Below the pieces are notes generated by a model, which made no database searches, had not been told where the DNA came from, and worked only from the letters and a program-made list of their open reading frames with translations. This document shows, piece after piece, positions 1 to 7,696 of a stretch of DNA of 64,000 nt. Source of the DNA: Arthrobacter wenxiniae (GTDB lineage: Bacteria; Actinomycetota; Actinomycetes; Actinomycetales; Micrococcaceae); assembly GCF_013376105.1 (NCBI RefSeq), contig NZ_JAAMFM010000001.1, forward strand, positions 62,001 to 126,000, in the 5' to 3' direction. Position 1 is the stretch's first letter. Every line of letters starts with the position of its first letter. Both the position numbers and the translations under genes were made by a program.

Positions 1-695
1 ATGTCCAGGTTGATGAACTTTGGCTTCGGGAAGGAGTTGGCCAGCGCGTAGAGCGGGGTGAGCTCCTCCACCACGTGGTTGACGGCGTCGTCAAAGGCCC
101 AGGCGGAATGGGGGGCCACGGTGGAGGACTCCTTGATGGAGACGTAGTCGACGTCGTCCCGGGCCAGCAGGCGCATGGTGCCCTCGAGCCGGCGGCCGGC
201 CTCGTTTTCGCCCAGCACGGCCTCGCCGAGGAGGTTGAGGTTCAAGGCGACGCCGCCCTGGCGGATCTTGGCGATGGCCGGTCCCAGCTTGGCGTCCGTG
301 GCATCCACGATCAAGTGCCCCACCATCTCGCGCAGCACCCGGCGCGCGATCGGGATGACCAGCTGCGGCAACACGGGCGCCATGACGCCGCCCAGGCGGA
401 CGGCACCTCGCATGTACCACGGCAGGAAGGCGGGCACCTTCGGCGCCAGCGCGGCCAGGTTCCGGCCGGCCACGGCGAGGTCCTCGGGGCGGATCACGCC
501 GTCGACGAAGCCCACCGTGAAGTCGAGGCCGCCGGGGTCCTTCAGGACGCCGGCGAGGCGCTGGGCCGAGATGTCCGCGGGGAATTTTGCGGCCTCGGTG
601 AGCCAGTGCCGGACCAGGGCGATGGTTTCGGCGGCGAGGTCGTTGCCGGGTGCCGGAATGGTGGCGGCGGTGGCCGCGCTGACGGTGCTTGTCAT
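1..695 (-). CDS. putA: Bifunctional proline dehydrogenase / P5C dehydrogenase, N-terminal part
   Basis: About 231 N-terminal residues are present; the rest lies beyond the left edge of the window. The product would oxidise proline to pyrroline-5-carboxylate with FAD and, if the C-terminal aldehyde dehydrogenase half is present as usual in actinobacterial PutA, on to glutamate. The visible part contains the beginning of the proline dehydrogenase barrel, with the pattern LNLLGEAVLGENEA followed by DDVDYVSIKESS, typical of PutA. The start is the ATG at 695-693, which gives an alanine/threonine-rich N-terminus. It is transcribed away from the LysR gene at 872, and the shared gap carries a palindrome that could serve as operator. 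I infer the bifunctional form from family knowledge, since the second domain cannot be seen. Confidence 0.88.
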   Translation of the reverse strand, partial: MTSTVSAATAATIPAPGNDLAAETIALVRHWLTEAAKFPADISAQRLAGVLKDPGGLDFTVGFVDGVIRPEDLAVAGRNLAALAPKVPAFLPWYMRGAVRLGGVMAPVLPQLVIPIARRVLREMVGHLIVDATDAKLGPAIAKIRQGGVALNLNLLGEAVLGENEAGRRLEGTMRLLARDDVDYVSIKESSTVAPHSAWAFDDAVNHVVEELTPLYALANSFPKPKFINLD

Positions 696-795
696 GGTGG
701 CTGGTGCGTTCTTTTCTGCTGGTGCTTGGGCTGGGCCGGGCTCCGTCCCGCGCGTCCCCAGCGCCTCCGGGTGGTTCCCTTCAAGTCCAGTATGG

Positions 796-843
796 GACTA
801 ATATTCAATAAGTAAAAGTGATGTTTTGTGATGAATATTAGTC
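796..843. promoter_or_regulatory. Inverted repeat between putA and the LysR gene (candidate operator)
   Basis: GACTAATATTCA at 796-807 is repeated exactly as its reverse complement TGAATATTAGTC at 832-843. The 24-bp AT-rich spacer makes this the only markedly AT-rich stretch in the surroundings. The two half-sites sit between divergent genes, about 100 bp upstream of the putA start and ending 29 bp before the LysR start. LysR regulators usually bind such divergent intergenic sites, so this is probably where the neighbouring regulator acts. Confidence 0.65.
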
Positions 844-871
844 AAATTCCCTTAACCCTCCGGAGGTCCCC

Positions 872-1816
872 GTGTTGGACGTCAAGCGCCTGCGCCTGCT
901 GCGCGAATTGCACATCCGCGGCACCCTCGCCGACGTTGCCCTGGCCCTGCAATACAGCCCTTCCGCCGTGTCCCAGCAGCTGGCCCTGCTGGAGAAGGAG
1001 GCAGGCGTGAAACTGCTGCGGAAGGTGGGCCGGCGGGTCCAGCTGACACCGCAGGCGCAGATCCTCGTGGCCCACACCGCCGAAATCCTTGAGACGCTGG
1101 AACGGGCCGAGGCGGACATGTCCGCGTCCCTCACCACCGTCACGGGAACTGTAAAGCTGGCCGTGTTCCAGTCCGCCGCGCTGGCCCTGCTCCCGGAGAT
1201 GCTGACCGCCATGGCGCAGGACTACCCGGACGTGCGGATCGAAATGACCCAGCGCGAGCCCGAAACCGCCCTGTACGAAACCTGGGCACGCGACTTTGAC
1301 CTGGTGGTCGCGGAGCAATATCCGGGCCATGCCGCCCCCCGCCACCCCGAGCTGGACCGCGTCGTGCTGACCACCGACGCCATCCGCCTCGCTGTCCCGT
1401 CCCCCGGCGTCAGGGGCACCGTGTCCCATCTGCGCGGCGAGCCCGTTCTGCACATTGAGGACACGGCCGGGCTGCCGTGGGTCATGGAACCGCGTGGGGC
1501 GGCGTCACGGCACTGGGCCGAGCAGGCGTGCCGCCAGGCCGGATTTGAGCCGGACGTGCGCTTTGAAACGGCCGACCTCCAGGCCCAGGTGCGCCTCATT
1601 GAGTCCGGCAACGCCGTCGCGCTGATGCCCGACCTGATGTGGACCGGCCGCGACCCGGCCCTGACCCTCATTGAGCTGCCGGGGCGCCCCCGACGCACGG
1701 TGTTCACCGCGGCGCGGCGGGCCAGCCGCAGCCGCCCCGCCATCCTGGCATGCCGGGAAATCCTGGAACGGGCGGCGCATGGCATTTCCGGGGACCCGGC
1801 GGAGCTGCCATCTTAA
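872..1816 (+). CDS. LysR-family transcriptional regulator, probably controlling putA
   Basis: A 314-residue protein with an N-terminal winged HTH (about residues 1-60; LHIRGTLADVALALQYSPSA is the helix-turn-helix region) and a periplasmic-binding-protein-like effector domain (about 85-300), the normal LysR architecture and length. The start is GTG at 872, chosen because GGAGG lies at 862-866. It is divergent from putA and separated from it by a gap containing an exact 12-bp inverted repeat. Arrangement and family habit suggest it senses proline or a product and regulates putA and itself, but the ligand is not visible. It is not an Lrp-type or PutR-type AsnC regulator. Confidence 0.9.
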   Translation: MLDVKRLRLLRELHIRGTLADVALALQYSPSAVSQQLALLEKEAGVKLLRKVGRRVQLTPQAQILVAHTAEILETLERAEADMSASLTTVTGTVKLAVFQSAALALLPEMLTAMAQDYPDVRIEMTQREPETALYETWARDFDLVVAEQYPGHAAPRHPELDRVVLTTDAIRLAVPSPGVRGTVSHLRGEPVLHIEDTAGLPWVMEPRGAASRHWAEQACRQAGFEPDVRFETADLQAQVRLIESGNAVALMPDLMWTGRDPALTLIELPGRPRRTVFTAARRASRSRPAILACREILERAAHGISGDPAELPS

Positions 1817-1838
1817 GTACGACGCCGGCCGGCCGGGC

Positions 1839-2157
1839 CTAGCGCGCCAGTTCCCTGACGATGGGGCCCAGCAGGCTGCGCACTTGCGCCGGGTTCCTGC
1901 GGGCGGCCTCGCTCATGAGCGCCCGCGTGGGGCCGGTCCGGTGCAGCCAGAATCCTTCCACCGGCAGGATGCGCACGTTCAGGTTGAAGGGCGCGGACTT
2001 CCGCCGGCACCAGCGGCGGAATGAAGAACGGTGCCGTGGCGGGCAGTTTCAAGGCATCCCGGACATACAGGGCCACAGTGAGCGGCCATGACAAGTCCTC
2101 GCCCATCTGCCAGCTGGCAGGTTCCTTCCTGCCCCAGACGCTCCCAACCCGTTGCAT
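1839..2157 (-). pseudogene. Conserved-looking small protein with an internal frameshift
   Basis: Read from ATG at 2157, the frame gives GRKEPASWQMGEDLSW, then a valine-rich and proline-rich stretch ending FFIPPLVPA. Near 1995-2005 the plausible protein continues in another frame as SAPFNLNVRILPVEGFW, through HRTGPTRALMSEAARR, and ends LLGPIVRELAR at TAG 1841-1839. Start-to-stop length is 319 bp, one base more than 106 codons, so a single-base indel separates two halves that look like one protein of about 105 residues. I do not recognise the family. It may be a recent pseudogene or a sequencing error. Confidence 0.5.
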
Positions 2158-2294
2158 GGCATCCCCACTCCCCTTGCCACAACCATCCGCCCAGCCTATG
2201 GCCGCCGTCGTGCTTTGGCCATGGCTCCTGACGGAACGGCCCGCCTCAGCAGCCATGACCAGCACCTCCCAGCCCGGCGTGGGACCATGGATCC

Positions 2295-3251
2295 ATGACC
2301 GCCCCCGCCGCGCACCCCGGGCCACCGCTGGTCTGGGACGCCGGCGGCCCGTACAGCCTGCACCAGACGCTCGGCATCATCGGCCGGGGACCCGCCGACC
2401 GCACGGTGCGCCTCGCCCCCGGCGCCGCCTGGCTGGCCTTCAACACGCCGGGAGGTCCGGCTACGCTCGGCATCAGCCAGCGCGGCACCGAGCTGCACGC
2501 CCGCGCCTGGGGCCCTGGCGCCGGGCATGCACTGGCGGGCGCCCCGGCCCTCCTCGGCGCCCGCGACGACTGGTCCCGCTTTGATTCCCCGGAATTCCAC
2601 GCCACCCTTCCCCGGCTCGCCCGGGAAGCACGACGCCGGAACCCTGCCCTGCGCCTGCCCGCGACCGGGCGCGTGGTTGACTCCCTGGTCCCCGCCATCC
2701 TGGAACAAAAGGTCACCTCGCAGGAAGCCCGCCGCGGCTATGCCACCCTCGTGCGAAAGTTCGGCTCCGCGGCGCCGGGCGCCGGCAGCCACCCGGACGT
2801 CCCGGCTGACCTGATGGTCGCGCCCACCCCGCGGCAATGGGCGAAAATCCCTTCGTGGGAGTGGCATGGGGCAGGTGTGGGACCACAGCGTTCGGCGGCG
2901 GTGCTGCGCGCGGTGGGTTCGGCGTCGGGCCTGGAACGGCTGGCAACGCTGGCGGCCCCGGAAGCCGCCGCGAAAATGCAAGGCATCCCGGGGATCGGTG
3001 CGTGGACCGCGGCCGAGGTCACCCAGCGCACCCACGGCGACGCCGACCAGGTCGCCGTGGGCGATTACCATCTGGCCGCCTTTGTGGGCTGGGCGCTGGC
3101 CGGGAGGCCCGTGGACGATTCCGGCATGCTGGAGCTTTTGGAACCGTGGTCAGGGCACCGGCAGCGCGTGGTGCGGATGCTGTACCTCAGCGGCTTCCGG
3201 AAACCCGCGTTCGGGCCGCGCATGACAATCCAGGACCATCGCGGGCACTGA
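2295..3251 (+). CDS. HhH-GPD superfamily DNA glycosylase (3-methyladenine glycosylase II-like)
   Basis: A 318-residue protein whose second half carries the HhH-GPD fold. LVPAILEQKVTSQEA is the conserved pre-HhH helix, MQGIPGIGAWTAAEV (from residue 228) is the helix-hairpin-helix, and the aspartate in VAVGDYHL (about residue 257) is the expected catalytic residue. It would excise alkylated bases in base-excision repair. The N-terminal third is less conserved, as in AlkA. The start ATG at 2295 follows a weak upstream region, and other starts are possible. It stands alone between the frameshifted gene and a monooxygenase-fold gene, with no visible Ada-type partner. Confidence 0.85.
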   Translation: MTAPAAHPGPPLVWDAGGPYSLHQTLGIIGRGPADRTVRLAPGAAWLAFNTPGGPATLGISQRGTELHARAWGPGAGHALAGAPALLGARDDWSRFDSPEFHATLPRLAREARRRNPALRLPATGRVVDSLVPAILEQKVTSQEARRGYATLVRKFGSAAPGAGSHPDVPADLMVAPTPRQWAKIPSWEWHGAGVGPQRSAAVLRAVGSASGLERLATLAAPEAAAKMQGIPGIGAWTAAEVTQRTHGDADQVAVGDYHLAAFVGWALAGRPVDDSGMLELLEPWSGHRQRVVRMLYLSGFRKPAFGPRMTIQDHRGH

Positions 3252-3323
3252 CGGCGCCGCCCGGGGCGTTCACACTGCGGAACGTCTTCCCATCCCAAAG
3301 CCCGCGTCCCCTAGGCTGAACCC

Positions 3324-3602
3324 ATGAGCGACGTCATCAACCTCCAGGCCACCTTCATCCCCAACCAGGGCGAGTTCTTCCGTGTGAAGCTTGCGCTCGA
3401 GATCGCCATCGAGCAGGTCGTTGAGGAGGCCGGCTGCATCCAGTATGAGATCACGCAGGCGTCCGAGGAAAAGATCGTCCTGACCGAGCAGTGGGCGTCC
3501 GAGGAAGACCTTGACAAGCACAGCAAGGGCATTGCCGTGCAGGACCTCAACGAGTCACTGAGCGCGCTGCTGGCAGAGCCCGTGAAGCTGGAACGGTTTT
3601 AA
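3324..3602 (+). CDS. Antibiotic biosynthesis monooxygenase (ABM) domain protein, putative quinol monooxygenase
   Basis: A 92-residue single-domain protein with the alpha+beta barrel signature of the ABM/YgiN superfamily: an early strand (INLQATFIP), a central EEAGCIQYEITQ, then IVLTEQWASEEDLDKH. Members are usually dimers that oxidise quinols or small aromatics, or bind them. There is no Shine-Dalgarno sequence; TAGGCT at 3312-3317 ends 6 nt before the ATG, so the transcript is probably leaderless. Substrate is unknown. Confidence 0.8.
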   Translation: MSDVINLQATFIPNQGEFFRVKLALEIAIEQVVEEAGCIQYEITQASEEKIVLTEQWASEEDLDKHSKGIAVQDLNESLSALLAEPVKLERF

Positions 3603-3656
3603 ACGCCGTTGGAGGCAATGGCCGATCCGGTCACGATCCCGAAGGAATTGAGAACG

Positions 3657-4040
3657 CTATTTGGCGCCCTCCGCCCCTTCGGCCTGCTGCTTCGCGACGG
3701 CGGAGTGGACCTCGGCCATGTCCAGGTCCTTGACGGCGGTGATGACCTTGTCCAGGTCCGTGCCGCTGAGCGCGCCGGGCTGGGCGAACACCAGCACCTT
3801 TTCGCGGAACGCCATCAGCGTGGGGATGGAGGTGATGTTGGCCTCGGCGGCGAGCTGCTGCTGCGCCTCGGTGTCGACCTTGCCGAACACGACGTCGTGG
3901 TGCTTATCCGAGGCAGCCTCATAAGTGGGCGCAAAGCGCACGCACGGCTGGCACCAGGAGGCCCAAAAGTCAACGAACACGATGTCGTTGCTTTCGATGG
4001 TGGTGCCGAACGATTCGGTGGTGATTTCAACTGTAGCCAT
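3657..4040 (-). CDS. Thioredoxin-family protein
   Basis: A 127-residue protein with a full thioredoxin fold. VFVDFWASWCQPC has the redox cysteines at residues 30 and 33, and the conserved cis-proline follows in ITSIPTLMAF. The dipeptide between the cysteines is Gln-Pro rather than the Gly-Pro of classical thioredoxin, which may shift redox potential or partner choice. The C-terminus is extended by about 20 residues rich in Ala, Glu and Lys. There is no signal peptide, so it is cytoplasmic. The ATG at 4040 gives the normal N-terminus. It lies just downstream of the MarR-MFS pair on the same strand but 73 bp away. Confidence 0.9.
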   Translation of the reverse strand: MATVEITTESFGTTIESNDIVFVDFWASWCQPCVRFAPTYEAASDKHHDVVFGKVDTEAQQQLAAEANITSIPTLMAFREKVLVFAQPGALSGTDLDKVITAVKDLDMAEVHSAVAKQQAEGAEGAK

Positions 4041-4113
4041 GCCTCCCACGGTACGTGGCCGCGGGAAGGCATGGCTACTGGTTTCGCTCAGCGCGTGAGC
4101 GGGAATATCGGCG

Positions 4114-5343
4114 TCAAACGCCCCGAGGCTCATGGGCGGCGAGGTACTTCCGTCCGCCAAAGACCACCCCGGCGCTGACCAGCACCATGGCGGCAGCCAC
4201 CAGGAAGGTGACGGATGCGGAGGAGTGCTCGGCAATTTTTGCAGCCGAGAACGGGGCCAGGGCGCCGCCCATCCAGCGGACAAAGTTGTAGCCGGCGCTC
4301 GCCACGGGACGCGGGGAATCGGAGACGGCCATGGCCATTTCGGTGAACAGCGTGTTGTTGATGCCCAGCAGCGCGCCGGAGACGACGGTCAGGACCACGA
4401 TCACCGTCACCGAGTGCCCGGCGGCCAGCGCCAGCCCGGCCAGCACCACCATCAGGCACAGCAGCGAGCCGGTAAGCGACTTCACCGGGCCGAAGCGGCG
4501 CTGCACAATCGGGGCCACGAACACGGAGAACACGGCCACGGACACGCCCCAGCCAAAGAACACGGCACCGATGCCGTAGGCGTTGAAGCCCAGAATGAAC
4601 GGCACAAACGCCAGGATGGTGAAGAAGCCGTAGTTGTAAAACAGGGCGCTCCCGGCCGTGGTGCGCAGGCCCTTGTGGCCCAACGCCACCAGCGGGTCCC
4701 GCAGCCTGGTCTTCACCGCGGGAACGGGGGTCTTCGGCAGCAGCACGACCACCAGGATGAAGGCGACCGCCATGGCCGTTGCGGTGCCGAAGAACGGCGC
4801 CCGCCACTGCCAGCCGCCCAGCAGCGCGCCCATGAGCGGTCCAAGCGAAAGGCCCAGGCCCAAGGCCGCCTCATAGAGGATGATGGCGGTCGCGGCGCCA
4901 CCGGAAGCCACGCCCACCATCACGGCCAGCGAGGTCGCCACGAACAGGGCGTTGCCCAGCCCCCAGCCGGCTCGGAAACCGACCAGCGCATCGACCGTGT
5001 TGGACAGGCCGGAGAGGGCGGAAAAGACCACAATGACGGACAGGCCGATCAGCAGTGTCTTCTTGCCGCCGATGCGGGAGGAGACAAATCCGGTAATCAG
5101 CATGGAAATGGCCGTCACCAGGAAGTAGCTGGTGAACAGCAGCGACACCTGGCTCGGCGTGGCCTGCAGGTTCTTGGCGATGGCCGGCAGGATCGGGTCC
5201 ACCAGGCCGATCCCCATGAACGCGAAGACGGCCGCAAAGGCGACGGCCCACACGGCCTTTGGCTGCTTGAGCATCGACCGCTTCTCGTCGACGAGGACGT
5301 CCTCGATTTCCTGGACAGCATTTTCTGCCGCATTGGCCTGCAC
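4114..5343 (-). CDS. MFS transporter, probable drug exporter
   Basis: A 409-residue integral membrane protein with about twelve predicted helices and the MFS loop motif SSRIGGKKTLLIG between helices 2 and 3. The start is GTG at 5343 because GAAGGAG (complement of 5350-5356) precedes it at proper spacing. An ATG 30 nt further upstream has no such site. It sits 63 bp downstream of a MarR regulator on the same strand, the standard arrangement for a repressor-controlled efflux pump of the DHA1 type. The proton-coupled export role is inferred from family and context; no substrate can be named. Confidence 0.88.
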   Translation of the reverse strand: MQANAAENAVQEIEDVLVDEKRSMLKQPKAVWAVAFAAVFAFMGIGLVDPILPAIAKNLQATPSQVSLLFTSYFLVTAISMLITGFVSSRIGGKKTLLIGLSVIVVFSALSGLSNTVDALVGFRAGWGLGNALFVATSLAVMVGVASGGAATAIILYEAALGLGLSLGPLMGALLGGWQWRAPFFGTATAMAVAFILVVVLLPKTPVPAVKTRLRDPLVALGHKGLRTTAGSALFYNYGFFTILAFVPFILGFNAYGIGAVFFGWGVSVAVFSVFVAPIVQRRFGPVKSLTGSLLCLMVVLAGLALAAGHSVTVIVVLTVVSGALLGINNTLFTEMAMAVSDSPRPVASAGYNFVRWMGGALAPFSAAKIAEHSSASVTFLVAAAMVLVSAGVVFGGRKYLAAHEPRGV

Positions 5344-5406
5344 GTTTACTCCTTCAAATGATCCAAATTGCATGTACGCGGGCGGCGGACCCACCCGCCG
5401 CAGTGG

Positions 5407-5838
5407 TCACGACTTCAGCGCCGCATTGAGCTTGCCTATTGCGGGAAGGGCGTTCTTCACTGCCCCGCGCTCTTCCTCCGAGAGGGTGGCAAGGGCCGCC
5501 GCGACGTCGGCGTTTCGCCGCTTGTTGGCTTGGGCGAGCGCCTTGCGCCCGTCCTCCGTCAACCTGACCAGCACCGCCCGGGCATCCGAGTCGTCGGGCG
5601 TCCGCTGGACCAGTCCCGCGGATTCGAGCTTGATGACCTGCTCGGTGGCGCTCGGCACCCGGATCCCGGCAAAGCGTGCCACGGCGCCGACCCGCAGCGG
5701 TTGGCTGGCGAGCATGTTCAAGGTGCTGACCTGGCTGGTGCTCAGCTCGCCTTCGGCGTCAATTGACCGCAGGAGGTAGACGGCCTGGCGGAGGATGTCA
5801 CGATAGCGGCCGGCCAGTTCCTCAAGATCTTCGCTCAT
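5407..5838 (-). CDS. MarR-family transcriptional regulator
   Basis: A 143-residue winged-helix regulator. LSTSQVSTLNMLA starts the DNA-binding domain, VPSATEQVIKLESAGLV is the recognition helix, and DDSDARAVLVRLTEDGRKAL is the wing with the conserved D-x-R pattern. It is the first gene of a two-gene unit with the MFS transporter and is divergent from the GNAT gene. The ATG at 5838 has no ribosome-binding site. TAGACT (complement of 5847-5852) lies 8 nt upstream, so translation is probably leaderless. The palindrome at 5840-5854 covers this promoter and suggests autorepression. Confidence 0.9.
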   Translation of the reverse strand: MSEDLEELAGRYRDILRQAVYLLRSIDAEGELSTSQVSTLNMLASQPLRVGAVARFAGIRVPSATEQVIKLESAGLVQRTPDDSDARAVLVRLTEDGRKALAQANKRRNADVAAALATLSEEERGAVKNALPAIGKLNAALKS

Positions 5839-5839
5839 A

Positions 5840-5854
5840 GTTAGGTAGTCTAAC
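5840..5854. promoter_or_regulatory. Palindrome over the marR promoter, candidate MarR operator
   Basis: GTTAG and CTAAC are separated by five bases (GTTAGGTAGTCTAAC). The palindrome overlaps the TAGACT -10 box on the minus strand and abuts the ATG at 5838. A MarR dimer bound here would block RNA polymerase and could also affect the divergent GNAT promoter (TAGACT at 5888-5893). Confidence 0.6.
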
Positions 5855-5899
5855 AATGTGGGGCCTGGCAGTCAAAGCGCCAGCGCCTAGACTTGCCCC

Positions 5900-6499
5900 A
5901 TGAAGTTGGCCACAAGGCGTCTGGTGCTGCGCGACTACGGGGCGTCGGATTTCGAGGCCGTCCATGCCTTTGCCTCCGATCCCCGAACCACCGCCTTTGT
6001 CGACTGGGGACCCAACGCGGAACAGGACACCCTCGACTTCCTCGAATTTTGCCGCAGGAAGGCCAGTGAGGTGCCGCGCACCAACCACACACTCGCCATC
6101 ACCCGGGACGGCGAAGTCATCGGCTCCGCCGGCCTGACCATGAACGCCCGGGCCCGACGGGACAGGGCGCGGGAGGCGGAAATTGGCTACACGATCCGCC
6201 CGGACCAATGGGGGAACGGCTACGCCACGGAAGCGGCCGCGGCCCTGATCGACTTTGGATTTTCCCAATTGCACCTCTCGCGCATCACAGCCACCTGCCG
6301 CCCCGAGAACGTGGCGTCCGCAGGGGTCCTGCAAAAAGTGGGAATGGGGCAGGTGGGGCTGCTGAAGAACGACCGCCTCATCAGCGGCCGGTGGATGGAC
6401 TCCCTGGTCTTCGCCATTGACGCAGTGAACCGCTCGCCGGATCCGGTCAGCGCAGACACATGGAGTTCACAGGCCATTAACCTGGTGCGTGCATTTTGA
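5900..6499 (+). CDS. GNAT-family N-acetyltransferase (RimJ/RimL-like)
   Basis: A 199-residue acyl-CoA N-acetyltransferase. The N-terminus ATRRLVLRDYGASDFEAV is typical of Acetyltransf_3 proteins, and AEIGYTIRPDQWGNGYATEA holds motif A with the acetyl-CoA pyrophosphate loop. ATCRPENVASAGVLQKVGM is motif B, also standard. Family members acetylate ribosomal protein N-termini, small molecules or antibiotics. It is divergent from marR. TAGACT at 5888-5893 ends 6 nt before the ATG, so it is probably leaderless. Confidence 0.88.
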   Translation: MKLATRRLVLRDYGASDFEAVHAFASDPRTTAFVDWGPNAEQDTLDFLEFCRRKASEVPRTNHTLAITRDGEVIGSAGLTMNARARRDRAREAEIGYTIRPDQWGNGYATEAAAALIDFGFSQLHLSRITATCRPENVASAGVLQKVGMGQVGLLKNDRLISGRWMDSLVFAIDAVNRSPDPVSADTWSSQAINLVRAF

Positions 6500-6574
6500 A
6501 CATGTTGGCTGAGTAAAACTGGTGCAAGACAAGCCGCAACAAAATCACCCGCCGCCAGCCGCCAGGAGGAAATT

Positions 6575-6832
6575 TTGACCCGTCCCAGCCACCACCACCA
6601 CCGCGGCGCCGACCACGCATCCCAGGGGCGCGCCGACAGTGAAGTCTGGCCTGCCCTGTCCAGGGACCAGCACGTTGCTCTCGTCAACGAACGCGGCTGG
6701 CGCCTCTCGGGCAAGGTTGAAACCTTGACCAACGACCGCCAATGCCTGTGGATCCAGCTCGACGCCGGCATGGGCCGCCAGCTCATCCACCACCAGGACG
6801 GCTTTGTGCTCGAACGCGACGAACCGGCGTAG
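6575..6832 (+). CDS. Small protein of unknown function with His-rich N-terminus
   Basis: An 85-residue protein starting with MTRPSHHHHRGADHAS. The rest (VALVNERGWRLSGKVETLTN, then WIQLDAGMGRQLIHHQDGF) is compact and hydrophilic. The start is TTG at 6575 because AGGAGG stands at 6564-6569 with ideal spacing and no ATG fits. I do not recognise a family. The central part could be a small beta-barrel, but that is a guess. Codon third positions are GC-rich and the ribosome-binding site is strong, so it is probably real. Confidence 0.65.
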   Translation: MTRPSHHHHRGADHASQGRADSEVWPALSRDQHVALVNERGWRLSGKVETLTNDRQCLWIQLDAGMGRQLIHHQDGFVLERDEPA

Positions 6833-6890
6833 CGCGGAGGCAAAGAATGCCTGCCCTGCCCCCGACGGGTTTGACCGGATTGGGCGCGGA

Positions 6891-6931
6891 AATTTGGAAT
6901 TGCGCCTTACAGAATTTGGAATTGCGCCTTA
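6891..6931. repeat. Two tandem 19-bp repeats, 22-bp period
   Basis: AATTTGGAATTGCGCCTTA occurs at 6891-6909 and again at 6913-6931. It is noncoding, between the small protein ending at 6832 and the convergent secreted-protein gene ending at 7008. It is AT-rich compared with its surroundings. Function unknown. Confidence 0.7.
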
Positions 6932-7007
6932 AAGTCTGTCGGGAAGTGGGACATGCAAGGAGCGGCCCTGACGGTCCGGCCGCCGCCAAACAGGCCGCCG
7001 GGTCGGG

Positions 7008-7631
7008 CTAGACTTTCGACCTGCGGTATCCGCCCTGACGTGCCGCCGCTTCAGTGGCAAAGCAGATTTCCGGAGTGGTCCTGTTGTAGAACCGCTGGCC
7101 CTTCAGGTGGTAGATCCTGCTCGGCGCGTTGCCCTTGATGGGCGCCCAGGCCGGGCAGGTCCACTTGCTCGCCGGCCTGGACGACGTTGGTTTCGGCGCG
7201 GGGAGGACTTTGACGTACCTGGCCGCACTGGAGGACGCCTTCAACGCCGCTTGTCCGGGAATCCGCAGCGACCACTTTCCGGACACCGCTGCGGGAAAGG
7301 CCAGCCTGACGTATCCGCGGGCATTGCTGCGCACCGTCCGCGCCGCCTTGTTCGGGGCCGCCCCGTCGGGATCAAAATAGACGGTTGCGGTGACGGCCCC
7401 GGTATTCACCCAGCGGGCACCGGCAACCTTCTGCGCCTGCGCCGAGATGGTGACCGGTTTCCCCTTGACGACGCTGGCGGGACCGGCCGCGAACGTGGCC
7501 ACGCGGCTGTTCGCCGTGGCGGCGGCGTGGACCGGTGCCGCCAGGGCCGGGGCAAGGACGGCCAGGGACGCGGCGGCGACAAGGATGAGGCGGCGCAGGG
7601 CGGACCGGTGTTTGTGCAGTGACTTGTTCAA
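7008..7631 (-). CDS. Secreted protein with C-terminal sunset-like domain
   Basis: About 207 residues. A Sec signal peptide (Arg/Lys-rich start, then LILVAAASLAVLAPALAAP with an AHAA-type cleavage region) is followed by an all-beta region of about 90 residues that looks like an Ig-like repeat (VTISAQAQKVAGARWV, TATVYFDPDG). The C-terminus reads CPAWAPIKGNAPSRIYH, then FYNRTTPEICFATEAAA and a GYRRSK ending, matching the short cysteine-containing motif called the sunset domain in exported actinobacterial proteins. The start is uncertain: TTG at 7631 follows GGGGGAG closely, and TTG codons at 7643 and 7658 are alternatives. It is exported, with unknown role. Confidence 0.72.
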   Translation of the reverse strand: MNKSLHKHRSALRRLILVAAASLAVLAPALAAPVHAAATANSRVATFAAGPASVVKGKPVTISAQAQKVAGARWVNTGAVTATVYFDPDGAAPNKAARTVRSNARGYVRLAFPAAVSGKWSLRIPGQAALKASSSAARYVKVLPAPKPTSSRPASKWTCPAWAPIKGNAPSRIYHLKGQRFYNRTTPEICFATEAAARQGGYRRSKV

Positions 7632-7696
7632 GTTCTCCCCCAAGGAGCCGGCCGTCAAGACGGCAGATGACGTTGACGTCTCATGCTATCTGCCGG

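Noticed and set aside
4132-5361. Long open frame antisense to the MFS gene
   Set aside because: It mirrors an obvious transporter; its His/Gln/Gly-rich product is the usual antisense shadow in GC-rich DNA.
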